A stretch of DNA of 64,000 bases from Lycium barbarum (GCF_019175385.1 NC_083343.1:50428457-50492456); one strand, 5' to 3'. Positions 46,096-56,522 are shown, counted from the stretch's first letter. A program made the numbers and translations. Notes: generated by a model not told the origin, from the sequence alone.

Positions 46096-46802
46096 GGCCA
46101 ACATGCGATGATTGTCCCAAAATCGAGGTTTTGTGGTAGCGATTCCCGAGGATTGTGCCGAGATCGTGAGGTAGCGGTATCCAGGTTGTTGCCGGACCGT
46201 AAGGTACATGGACTCCGCGGGTCTCCCATGGGTTATGCTACCGAGACGTCGATACTTCCGTCCGGAGTGCATATGTACACATCCTTGCATTGCATTCACA
46301 TTTCATACATTATTGCATTACATGACCCCTATGGCTTGATTGTGATTATGTTGGTGATATACTTGTGTTATTTGGATTTGGATTGGATATATTGAGACTT
46401 GGCACACTTGGGTTTAGATGATATAACCTAGGTAATGACGTGTACTCGGTTTATGGCTTATGTTTCACTTACACTTGTTGATTTACCTGTTTACCCTACT
46501 TTATTGTCAGGATTATATTAGCTAACGTTAGTCGGCCTAGTATACCTACAAGTACTGTGGTTTTGTACTGACCTGCACTTGCTGTATTTTTTTATGAATG
46601 CCGAATTCCAAGTGGGATCGACCTCTGTTTCTCGTGGATGATAGTCGCTCCAATAGTTGCTTAGAGTCTACAGGGTGAGCACGAGACGTCTGCTACCTTG
46701 AAGATTCTTATTTATTTATGTCTTATTTTCTATTTCGAGGCATATTCAAACTTGATGTATTATTGATATTCCACACTTGTATATTCTAGTTGGATGCTCT
46801 TG
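46096..46802 (+). repeat. LTR H, right part
   Basis: Continuation of H after element I. It contains a degenerate AAGTACTG...TTGTACTGA version of the conserved hairpin (46550-46571) followed by CTGCACTTGC. The end of the LTR is not reached: LTR J begins at 46803 after TCTTG. Nothing coding is seen; ORFs 45952 and 46108 straddle the boundary with I. Confidence 0.65.
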
Positions 46803-48287
46803 TGTCACGACCCAAACCGATGAGCCGTGTCGAGTGCCCGACCACTACGGATCAAGCACCCCTAAACTCATTCTTGCTCTTTCCAAGGTAACCTGGTGAC
46901 CCATTTAAACTGATATTCGATCGATACCATCTGCCATAACATTTGTACAGTAAACATTACCTCAGAATCTCATAAATCATGCATGTGAATATATATAAGT
47001 ATACGAACAAAGGATGGCAACGTAGACCGCCTTGGTCACTAATATATTGTACACAGAAATAAAAGACAACCCAGGCCGCATGACAGCCCCACTATATACA
47101 ACTGTCTACAGACCTCTATGGATTATAACTATAGAAAGGACAGGACAAGGCCCTGTCATACCCATATATCTACATATCAAAAATAGCATACCAAAAAGGC
47201 CACAGCTCCGGACCAAATAGAGCGCACTGACGGTGGCTGAGGAGAGGTCCTACTAGTCTGGCTTCCCAGCTGACTACCTGAACCTGCGGGCATGAACGCA
47301 GCTTCCACAAGAAGGGACGTCAGTACGAACAATGTACTGAGTATATAAGGCATGAACAATAACATGATAAGAAATATGGGACATAACATAAAATAAAGAG
47401 ATAACCTGCACATTTGTTTGCCTCTTAATGTAGATGTCATGCATGCTAATTTTAACTTTTTAAAAAAACATTATACAAATATATACAAGTAAACTGCCCC
47501 ACCATATAGGTACGGTGTTATGCTGCCCGACCATTTAGGCACGGTGTTATCATCATTAGCCCGCGTCCAGGCCTCCTGCGTCCGGGGTAATCATAGGCTG
47601 CCCACTGCAGTGGTGTGTCTGCCCGGCCGCCTATTGGACGGCGCGGTGTTATACTGCCCGGCCATGTAGGCACGGTGTTATTAAAATACATACATAATTA
47701 TAAAGCATGCATGAGAGCCCAAGAGAAAGCTACAACTCTATCGGAGTGACGTAAGGTCGGTAACCTCCGATTTATATTATGAAATAATCATCATCGCTAT
47801 ATCACACCTTGAAGGAACAATTCATGAGGTGAGACCAACAACAATGAGAAATTCAAGAAAATCATGATATAAACTCGATGATCTCATAATGGCATTAAAA
47901 TCGTAAGCTTTGGAACATCGAAAATCAAAATCATCATAATCATGCTCATCATAGAAAACATCTCATCTTCTTTATCCTTATAAAGCATACTCATCTTTAG
48001 CGTCATAAGAAACTCTTGGAATCATGAATCTCTAACTTTTGAGTATAAGGACATTGTGGAAAAAATCTCATGTTTAGTATCTTAGGAAGCTCTTAGGAAT
48101 CATGAACTTCTAACCTTTGGAAGCAAGAAAGTTATGGAAACATATATGGAATCACAACATAAGAATCATGTCTTTTGAAAGAAAGGGACTAGCCTTAATA
48201 TACCTTTCGGTCTCCTTAGCGATTTAACGTTTACCCTTCCAAGCTCGTAAATCTATATATAAACCATTCATACTCTGTTCGGTCTCC
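46803..48287 (-). repeat. LTR J (gypsy type), truncated
   Basis: It starts TGTCACGACCCAAACCGATG and shows the minus-strand module order: GGACAGGACAAGGCCCTGTC hairpin (47140), TCAGTAC...GTACTGA (47320-47340), minisatellite CCCGGCC/GGCACGGTG (47495-47690) with the GCGTCCAGGCCTCCTGCGTCC block (47575) and CACTGCAGTGG, then a donor-like site (about 48190-48205). It stops near 48287, where K's LTR begins, so the U3 half and any internal region are lost. Confidence 0.75.
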
Positions 48288-48583
48288 TTGGGCATGACGG
48301 GGTCTTGTCCCGTCTTCTTGTTCAGCACTCCAGTAGAGGCTCGTAGATACGCAGTGTGGGTTAGATGGTCTCACGAGATTGTTGCTATGTATATATATTA
48401 TTTTATGGCCGAGAGGCTTATGCATATAAAAGTATTTTATGTTCTCAAATGAGAAGATGATTTTCTTATGTCTTGAGTATAAATTGATAAAGGAGCATTA
48501 AATGAGCAAGATGAGTAGTAGAATGAGTGGTGCTCGGTGGCTAGCCCTGGGTACCCGTCGCGGCCCCTAGCTGGGTCGTGAAA
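48288..48583 (+). repeat. 5' LTR remnant of element K
   Basis: Matches 55492-55793, the end of K's 3' LTR, from TTGGGCATGACGGGG onward, but its terminal GTGACA is altered to GTGAAA. About 88% of the LTR (2.16 kb) is missing, including the promoter, so K cannot start transcription from its own 5' LTR. Confidence 0.88.
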
Positions 48584-48587
48584 AAAG

Positions 48588-48599
48588 TGGTATCATAGC
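48588..48599 (+). other. Primer binding site of element K
   Basis: TGGTATCATAGC, one mismatch from the initiator-Met PBS (G to T at position 9). Confidence 0.85.
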
Positions 48600-48644
48600 A
48601 GTTCAGTCCTAGGAAGTGTCTACGAGCCGTGTCTAGTAGAGTCT

Positions 48645-48679
48645 TGTTTATGGTGTGTTGCGCGCCACACTAATAAACA
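48645..48679 (+). ncRNA. Leader hairpin with self-complementary loop (element K)
   Basis: Stem TGTTTAT/ATAAACA and GTGTG/CACAC with a small bulge; 8-nt loop TTGCGCGC containing the palindrome GCGCGC. Located 46 bases after the PBS and 118 bases before the likely gag start. Confidence 0.65.
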
Positions 48680-48778
48680 GGAGGCTACAGGGCATTTAGG
48701 AAAAATGACCATCTTTCATCTTAAGAGATCGTGCGATAGTGCTGTATTATAAGATTATCTCCTCCTTAATAGTGTGCT

Positions 48779-49714
48779 ATGATTTCAGTGAAGCTGATGA
48801 AAGAAAAAGCTACGGTAGCCCAGAAGGGCAAGATGGTTGTTGAAGAAGGGCTTGAACGACAGTCGTCTATAGATATGGAGGAGGGCGAACCCCAGAATAA
48901 GGTCCCACCTCGGTGTTCCCATACTTCGCCCACTTTTGAGGATCAGAGGGAAGCCTCAATTTTAGCTCCAGCATCCCCCGTTCCTCCACCAGATGCCTCG
49001 GGCCAAGATATAAGACAGGACATTCTTCTACTGACTCAATTGGTATCCGCTCAAGCTCAGCGGCAGGATGTGGGCCACGATAACAGGGGTTGGAGAAAGA
49101 GAGTTAGTTCTTCAGGGTTTGATCATAAGCGTAGAGGTGCTCCGAGGCAACAATTCTCTAGGCACTCAGTTCATTCAGCAAGTGGTGCTCCTCCGCAGTT
49201 TCCTGGACCCAGATTTGTTAGATCTACTTATTCTAGGTCACCCCAGAGTCTCAGAGTTTCTAGTTCTCGGATTCGGAGTGGTTCTAGTCAGACGAGATCC
49301 CCGGTACCACGATGTACTCAGTGTCGCAAGTTACATTGGGGATCGTGCTGCTTGGGCTCGGATGTTTGTTATACCTGTGCTCGGCCAGGTCATATCATGC
49401 GCGACTGCCCATGCAGGCATGGTAGAGATGAGGTTCGACCTATGGGGTTAGTAGCTGGCTCTTCGTCATCGGTACGCCCTCCAAGGCCAAGGCCACAGAT
49501 GTTAGTAGATGGTGATAGATACCAAAGAGGAGCGCCCAGTACAAGTGGATCCCAGCATCATATTCATGCGTTAGCTGAGCGACAGGATCTTGAGTCTTCC
49601 TCTCATATTGTCCCAGGTATATTGTCAGTATCCTTTTACGATATGTGTGCCTCGATGGATTCGGACCCTATGCTGTCATGTATCACCCCCGTTGTGATGA
49701 TTGTGTTGAGGTGA
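48779..49714 (+). CDS. Capsid-less gag with zinc knuckles (element K)
   Basis: 311 codons. By comparison with G and D the natural start is the ATG at 48797, just after a TTTCAG acceptor-like site; 48779 is the first ATG. The N-terminal part (K-A-T-V-A-Q-K-G-K, L-L-T-Q-L-V-S-A-Q) matches family gag, then jumps in frame to the basic linker (R-Q-Q-F-S-R-H-S), C-T-Q-C-R-K-L-H-W-G-S-C and zinc knuckle [14 protein letters not shown]. About 170 residues of capsid domain are absent. Protease sequence starts (H-A-L-A-E-R-Q-D-L) but decays before the active site. Confidence 0.85.
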   Translation: MISVKLMKEKATVAQKGKMVVEEGLERQSSIDMEEGEPQNKVPPRCSHTSPTFEDQREASILAPASPVPPPDASGQDIRQDILLLTQLVSAQAQRQDVGHDNRGWRKRVSSSGFDHKRRGAPRQQFSRHSVHSASGAPPQFPGPRFVRSTYSRSPQSLRVSSSRIRSGSSQTRSPVPRCTQCRKLHWGSCCLGSDVCYTCARPGHIMRDCPCRHGRDEVRPMGLVAGSSSSVRPPRPRPQMLVDGDRYQRGAPSTSGSQHHIHALAERQDLESSSHIVPGILSVSFYDMCASMDSDPMLSCITPVVMIVLR

Positions 49715-52700
49715 AAAATATGAGCCAATCCGACAATCTGAGATGACTATATTTGTTAGTAACCTAGTGATAGCCCGAATCGTGATTTACGAGTAAGTTG
49801 ATTGGCAGTGAGCGAATATAAATAATATGTGTATGTATAAATATTGGAATTCTAGACCGAGTGTGTAGGCACAACTTATGATACAAGCTCTACTATTTAT
49901 ATCCTTTAATGGTAAGTGATCTTGTGTTGTGCAATTGCGTATTATGTGTGTTCCGATATATGTCCTATTGAGACGTCGGACGTGTTTTCTGGGCTATGTG
50001 CAGGTTTGGGATTGTTATGCTTACAAAAGAAACTCTGCCGAAGTTTTCCTAGAATTTGAAGGAGACAAGGGACAAGCTCGTGATATGTCTTGACGAGAAA
50101 TGATGATGTGCAACATGGTAATGGCAGGACGAGATTGAGTTAGGAGTATCATTGACAACTACAAAAGATGAGTAACGGTAATTATAAGATCGACAATGAT
50201 ATGGTAAAGAGAAATACTAGGGTAAATTAGGAAGACTGGTAGTGCTAAAGCACGACATAGAAGAGAAAGGGTGACTCCAATGGAATGCGATACCGAGGTA
50301 TTGATTGGAGGGATAAGCACGAGAAAGACGCGATAAGTTTACTAGCGACTAAAGTAACAGTACTCGGAGACAGAAGTACGAATACGAAGGGTTATAATGA
50401 ATGAGAGCACGTTGGTAAAACAATTTATATGATGAGCGTGATAGGACTGATTAGAAGGAGTAACGGGTTGAGTATGCTTACTTCACGAGGTTTATCCTAT
50501 GTTATAAGCAGTCTTGCGAATGAGATCAAGAAGTGTCACTCTATAGAGTTGATTATGGTCAGGGTATAATGAGAACGCAACAAGAACTGCAATGCAAATT
50601 ATATTGAGGAAACGACTAAGGATGTGACATGTTCTATATGAATAAAGAGTGAATGCAAGTGTGAAACCAACAAGCGAGCCATGGGGCAGTAGATGAGAAA
50701 GCTTATAAGACCTTGTTAAGGGAAAGTCCAGCAAAGGGATTCCTCCATGACAGAAATGATAGCCAGCAAAAAGGGGAAGTCAACTTGAAAAAGAAATCAG
50801 AGGAAAGTTATATGGAAAAGTAGCAGTAGTTTGTGATTGGTATAACCGAGAGCCTGAGTGATATCTTTAGCTGGATGTAAAAGACCAAGACTACAGAAAG
50901 AGGAATAACGAAATAGGATGATTATTAAAAAGAGGATCAACACAATAAGGGTGAGAGGGGATGATTAGAATGAACATAATAAGTTTTGGGAGCAAAGAAT
51001 GGATGGTACAAAGGTAGTATATCCTAAAGGACAAAAGTGGATGTACTCAGTTAGGGATAGGGTTCCTCATACGAAGAATAAATGATTGAGTATAAAACGG
51101 GAGAAAGCAAGATAAATTGAGGAGGAAGGAATAAGAACGAGAATAGAGAGAGAAGGAAATACACGAAGTACGCGTGCTTAAGAAGTAGTTGCGTTATAAT
51201 TAAAGGGAGATGCATTCCCTACGAATATCCTGTACCAAGTTAGAACGAGTGAAGTATATGAAGTAAACAGTTGAAAGGAAAAAGATGATCATGAGTTATG
51301 AGTTTACTGTACGACGACAAAGCGATAGAGTCAAGCTATCATCAACGACAAATATACTACGATTATGATTGGTTTTGAAATCAGTGTTGAGTGCAAAACA
51401 AAAGTAAAAGAATAAGAGGCATGAGGGGTATTAGTGGCGTACGAGACTTAAGCCCTGGAAAACAAAGATGACGTTACAAGTGAAATTTGAGCACCGAAGA
51501 AGAGGGCAAGTGACATTATATGGATGGTAAGGATAACTAGACCTACTACTATGGTGAGCATCCCTATAGGACAAAGTTGTTAATTGGAGCAGATTTAGAC
51601 ATTGACTCATAACTACCAGATGAGCTAAATAAGATACATCCTTGTTTGGATTGCTATATCGGTTGTATTAATTGGTTAAAGACTGCAAGGTGAGTATGTT
51701 AAGACTTCACACAGGAATTATCGTGGCTATGAATTACGAGAAAACGACATGAATAAGATGTAGTGTAGTAAGGGATGTATGAATTCAAGATTTGAAAGAG
51801 AGACAACGGATTTGAGAATGGTACAAGTAAAACCCTTAAAGGGGGAAACGAGTAAAGGGAATTCAAGTGTAGAGATTTAGGACGATGGATCCTAAAATGT
51901 GAAAGATATAGAATCTAAAACAAAGAGTGAGAGTTGCACAGAAATGAGTCCAATGACTAGAAAATAAACGAACACGAATTGAGCAGGCATCTGAGACTGT
52001 ACGGGAAACCATTCGCGAAGACCTTGAACCGCGTGACATTGAGAGCAAATAACTCAAGGGGTATTGTAAAGGATGACGGCATTATACTAGAATAGAGGTA
52101 AAGACACTAGCGGTAAAGTCGTTGTGAATGATATTGCTATTTATAAGAGACAATTAAGAAAGAGACCTAAGGTTTTCTATAGAAGGACACTAGATATGAT
52201 AATTAAGGAAAACAAAATAAAGAAGGAAGAGAGCACGACGAGATAAGTTACTCCAGATAGACAAAAGACTTTTAGTATGAATGATACCGAGCCTAGTCAG
52301 GGTCGGGTGCGCGAAACACTGAACCTTCATGGTCGGGCATGCTATGCAAATGATATGTATATGAATATGACTATGGATACGATATGTAAATGAGTACGAT
52401 TATGAATACAGATGCAGATATGGATACATGTATATGTATAGATGTGTATGTACACGAATAACGCCAGAACGATTATGTAACTCGCAAGTAATTATACGTC
52501 GCCAATGAAACCAAGTGGATACTTAAAAAGAGGAGTAAAACGTAAACAACGGTAATGTGGTCATGATGCCCCGGGTCAGTTGAAGGAAAATATATGGTAA
52601 ATTGAGTTGAAATGTTGAGGTTGGATTATTGTTAGGGATAAATAGGACAATTACTTGGAATATGACATAAGTACGGGCTATACGCTTGCTACAGCAGCCC

Positions 52701-52734
52701 TGGGGTGTGACAACTTACGAATTCAATAAAGATC
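49715..52734 (+). mobile_element. Purine-rich, coding-free filler of element K
   Basis: Where protease to integrase should lie there is an A/G-rich sequence with no recognisable pol motif in any frame. Around 50025-50060 is a short match to the LTR motif GAAACTCTGCCGAAG-TTTTCCTAG. At 52275-52345 an LTR-minisatellite-like CCGAGCC/GGTCGGG stretch occurs, and at 52702-52712 GGGGTGTGACA looks like an LTR end. Remnants of another, decayed LTR insertion are therefore likely within it. Confidence 0.5.
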
Positions 52735-53115
52735 ACTAAATGGAGGGGAAGCTTAGTCCTCGATACATCAGGCCTTATGAGATGGTGTGCAAAATGGGCA
52801 AGGTGGCTTATGAATTAGATCTACCATCCATGTCTCAATGCTCTGCAAGTGTGTTGGATATCCCACAAAAATTGTTCCAATAAACGATGTTCAAGTGACA
52901 GAAAAGTTGATCTATGAAAAGGTACCCATTACCACACTAGATAGGCGAGTACGGAGACTTCGAAATAAAGAAGTGGCCTCAGTTAAGGTCTTATGGTAGA
53001 ATAACAACTGAGAAGAATGACTCGGGAAGCGGAAGAAAATATGAAATCCAAGTGCCCGCACTTGTCTCAGCCCCAGAAGAGATTCATGATGGAACATCAA
53101 GATTTTGAGGTATGT
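52735..53115 (+). pseudogene. Integrase C-terminus/chromodomain remnant (element K)
   Basis: Plus-strand reading in shifting frames resembles the end of Tekay pol: L-S-P-R-Y-I-x-P-Y, K-V-A-Y-E-L-D-L-P, then L-D-R-x-V-R-R-L-R-N-K-E-V-A-S-V-K-V-L, and a damaged chromodomain tail. Several frameshifts and stops; not translatable. Confidence 0.75.
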
Positions 53116-53275
53116 ATGCTTACTTTTCATGCTTTTGGTCGTGTGTGGCCAATTTATAGTTTTATTGTGTTGTAGCCCTGTGAGGCAGAATTATTATGGG
53201 TTGTTGTGACAGGATGATAGCGCCATATTACAGGGGAAACTCTGGCAAAAATTTTTGTAGAATTCCCGAGTACTT

Positions 53276-53331
53276 AACATTCGAGGACGAATGTTCCAAA
53301 GGGGGGGGGGGGGGGGGGGGGGTGGGAAGAA
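53276..53331 (+). other. Terminal hairpin and poly-G PPT of element K
   Basis: Perfect hairpin AACATTCG-AGGA-CGAATGTT (53276-53295), then CCAAA and 22 consecutive G, TGGGAAGAA, abutting the LTR. The G run is much longer than the 5-7 G of D, E and I. Confidence 0.85.
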
Positions 53332-55793
53332 TGTTACACCTCGGAAATTTCCAATCTCGTACAGTGAATAGACTAACGAAGAATACGAGTATATGATGTT
53401 TTAATCAGAAGGGAGTGACGTTTGACGACCCTAAGTAAGATTTCAAAGACAATGGGAATAAGAGGTAGGTTATGAGCCCAACGACTATTTATAGGTTCTA
53501 AAAATGTGAAAAAGTTGCAGATTTGCACTTTGGTCTCGTCGATGAAAACTGCCTTGTCGTATTTCAACTTCCAAAACTTCAACTTTCTGTCAAATGCTTG
53601 AATGGTTAAAGAAGACTTGAAATACGAACCGTAAACTGAAATACGACCCGTAAACTGAGTCGTAAACCACCATGTCCTCAGCCTGACTTTCTGGTTCTGT
53701 TATGCTTTAATACGTCCACAGAATACGGGCCGTAAACCGAAATACGGACCGTAAACTGGGTTTACGACCACTGTGCACTTCAGCTACTGTTCATTTCGGA
53801 TCAGATTTTAAGTCATTAAAAAGGAGACCTAAGCTCATTAATTCATTTCATTTCCAAACCCCTTCTCTCTAGAAACCTCTAGAATATTCTCCACTCTTCA
53901 TCTACAAGAAAACAAGGGAAATCAAAGATTAATATCAAGAATTCAAGTGAATCAAGTGTATGAAACTCATCAAAGTTCATCCAAGTTAAGACATTTCAAG
54001 AGAAGTGAACTAGGGTTTTGGTGCAAGAAGAGTAATACCACTCAAGGATTATTCCTACAACATCTAAGGTAAGTTTTATGATATTTACATGTTATTTAGG
54101 GTATGGAAGAGTTTAAACACTTGGATTGTAGAAGGATGTAATAAATGGGTCATGAAAGTGTGAATAGTATCATTGTTGAGTAAAGGTTTGAATTGAGCCA
54201 TGATCATTGATAATGTGTGATTATAAAAATGTTATGAATGACATTTAGAACATGGAATAAGTATCCTATGTGAGAAAATGCAACAAAGAACCATGGCCAT
54301 GATTATGGAGAAATTGAAGATAAATTGTGAAATACGGATATTGTAAATGAACGATGAGTGTTGTCTATCAAATTGAGAACGTTGTTATGAACGCTTGAGA
54401 GTTGATATAGAATATGGGAAGAGTTGCACAAACGAAAGGAAATGTTGTCCAATTTTCTCTAGCGTTAGTAAGCTGATTTTATAATCGCTAGCTAATGTCG
54501 ATACAAATTCTCTCGAAGGTAGAACGTACGCACTAAAGGAGAATAAGCAAGCGATAGATTAGTAAACGTCAAAGGTATGTGAGGCTAGTCCTTTCTTTCT
54601 AATGGCATGAATCCTAAAGCATGACTTCCTATTTTCTTCATGATTCTCCTACATTCCGGAAAAAACTACGAGTCTATGTTCATGAATAACCATATGAGAT
54701 AAGAGATATATTATGAGTCCAATAATGGTAATGATGAGTTTAAGCCTAAATATTCTAGAGCTCATGAGATGATGTTCCTATAAAGTTAATGATGTTGTTA
54801 ATTGTACACACTCACCTTGTATATTATTTCCATCAAGGTGAGGCAGAATATTTATAAATGCTCCATAATGGAATCGAGGGTTCACGACCTTATGTCACCT
54901 CGATAAAGTATAGCCATCTTTGAGTTTCCATGCATGCATTATGATGAGTACATGTTGATGATATTACACCGCGCCTATATGGTCGGGCAGCACCGCTAAG
55001 GCGGGCGGCTTATAGATGATTACACCGTGTCTATATGGCACGGGCAGCACCACTAGTGGGCGGCATGAGATGATACCCCGGACGCGGGAGGCCTGGACGC
55101 AGGCTAATGTTATGATTATCACACCGATCCAATATGGACGGGTAGCTTACACAGTACTACACCGTACCTATATGGACGGGCAGCTTATACATTATGCATA
55201 TATGATATGATGATGAGTATGATTAAGACAGTATGACTTATTTCCTTTATACTTGACAGGCAGATACAGATGTTCCATATTGATATTTTCTTTATATCAT
55301 TGTTTATGCCTCTCATACTCAGTACAATGTTCGTACTGACGTCCGTTTTCTTTGGACGCTGTGTTCATGCCCACAGGTAGACTGGGAGGTGAGCTTGATC
55401 CTGATTCGTAGAAGCTAGTAGCTGATTGAGAGCACTCCATTGTTCGGAGGTGCTTATGATGATTCTTTTGTGTATATTCGTGTATATGTATTTTGGGCAT
55501 GACGGGGTCTTGTCCCGTCTTCATGTTCAGCACTCCAGTAGAGGCTCATAGATACGCAGTGTGGGTTAGATAGTCTCACGAGATTGTTACTATGTATATA
55601 TATATATTATTTTGATGGCCGAGAGGCTTATGCATATAAAAGTATTTTATGTTCTCAAATGAAAAGATGATTTTCTTATGTCTTGAGTATAAATTTATAA
55701 AAGAGCATTAAATGAGCAAGATGAGTAGTAGAACGAGTGGTGCTCGGTGGCTAGCCCCGGGTACCCGTCGCAGCCCCTAGCTGGGTCGTGACA
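53332..55793 (+). repeat. 3' LTR of element K
   Basis: TGTTACACCTCGG to GGGTCGTGACA. Modules: ACGRNCCGTAAA palindromic array (53620-53775), donor-like AAGGTAAGT (54067) and AAAGGTATGT (54571), CGGACGCGGGAGGCCTGGAC block (55078), minisatellite (54965-55195), TCAGTAC...GTACTGA hairpin (55319-55340), GACGGGGTCTTGTCCCGTC hairpin (near 55500). Confidence 0.92.
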
Positions 55794-56080
55794 TTTAACA
55801 TATAGCAACATTGATTATCTTTACTGGTTAACATAACCACACATAAGACATCGTATATCTTTACTAACACCTTACTTACCAAGGATCCCCAATACTGTTC
55901 AAACTCATCCTAATTCTGTAGCTGTAATACGTCTTCTCTCTTTGCCAAGCCGATCCGCCTTATCTCTCGCAATCATTTAGAATTTCCAACCGTGAGTTTC
56001 ACACGCTTCTAATTTCGCTCAAGCAATTTTAGTTCCTTATCCTTGTGTTATGTCTGGATCTATAGGACTTCTTAGCACAC

Positions 56081-56179
56081 TTTCCAGGGGGTCACCCATC
56101 CTAGTACTACTGTCACCCAAGGACGCTTAACTTCGGAGTTCTGATGGGGTCCGGTGCGTTAGTGCTGGTATGATCGCAT
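56081..56179 (-). pseudogene. 5S rRNA-derived segment, well preserved
   Basis: Minus strand reads ATGCGATCATACCAGCACTA, then CACCGGACCCCATCAGAACT, AGTTAAGCG, AGTAGTACTAGGATGGGTGACC-type box C, ending CCCTGGAAAGT. Only about ten differences from plant 5S as recalled. The internal pol III control region (box A, intermediate element, box C) is largely present, but the 5' first bases and last 15-20 bases are missing. Confidence 0.85.
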
Positions 56180-56522
56180 TCGTCTTGCCTCGTGGCCTTT
56201 ATCACGTGGCCTAAAACAAGTTAAAGTTCTAACGGGTCCCAATAAAATTCCGGTAATGCATCTCCTTCCGGATTGGAAAGGTCCCTTACTCTCCTGAGCG
56301 AGGAAATGCTGGTATAACCTTCGAAGCTCCCAATAATAACCATGAATCAACACACACGACTATCTTCCATTCCAAATTTTAAGATTCCTTGTGGCGGTAA
56401 AACTTCTTAGTCGCAATTATCTATAAGTACTTTGGTTATCGGTCCCTTTAAAACTTTCATTTGTCAACTGTCAATGGTATCCTGCAATAGTTGTACACAC
56501 ATAAGAAGTTCCAATAAAAGAC

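Noticed and set aside
46803..55793. J and K as the two ends of a single element
   Set aside because: J and K LTRs have different sequences and opposite orientation; K's own 3' LTR matches only its truncated 5' LTR.
56081..56179. Functional 5S rRNA gene
   Set aside because: Lacks the 3' end and terminator, has substitutions throughout, and is a lone copy in retroelement surroundings rather than a tandem array.
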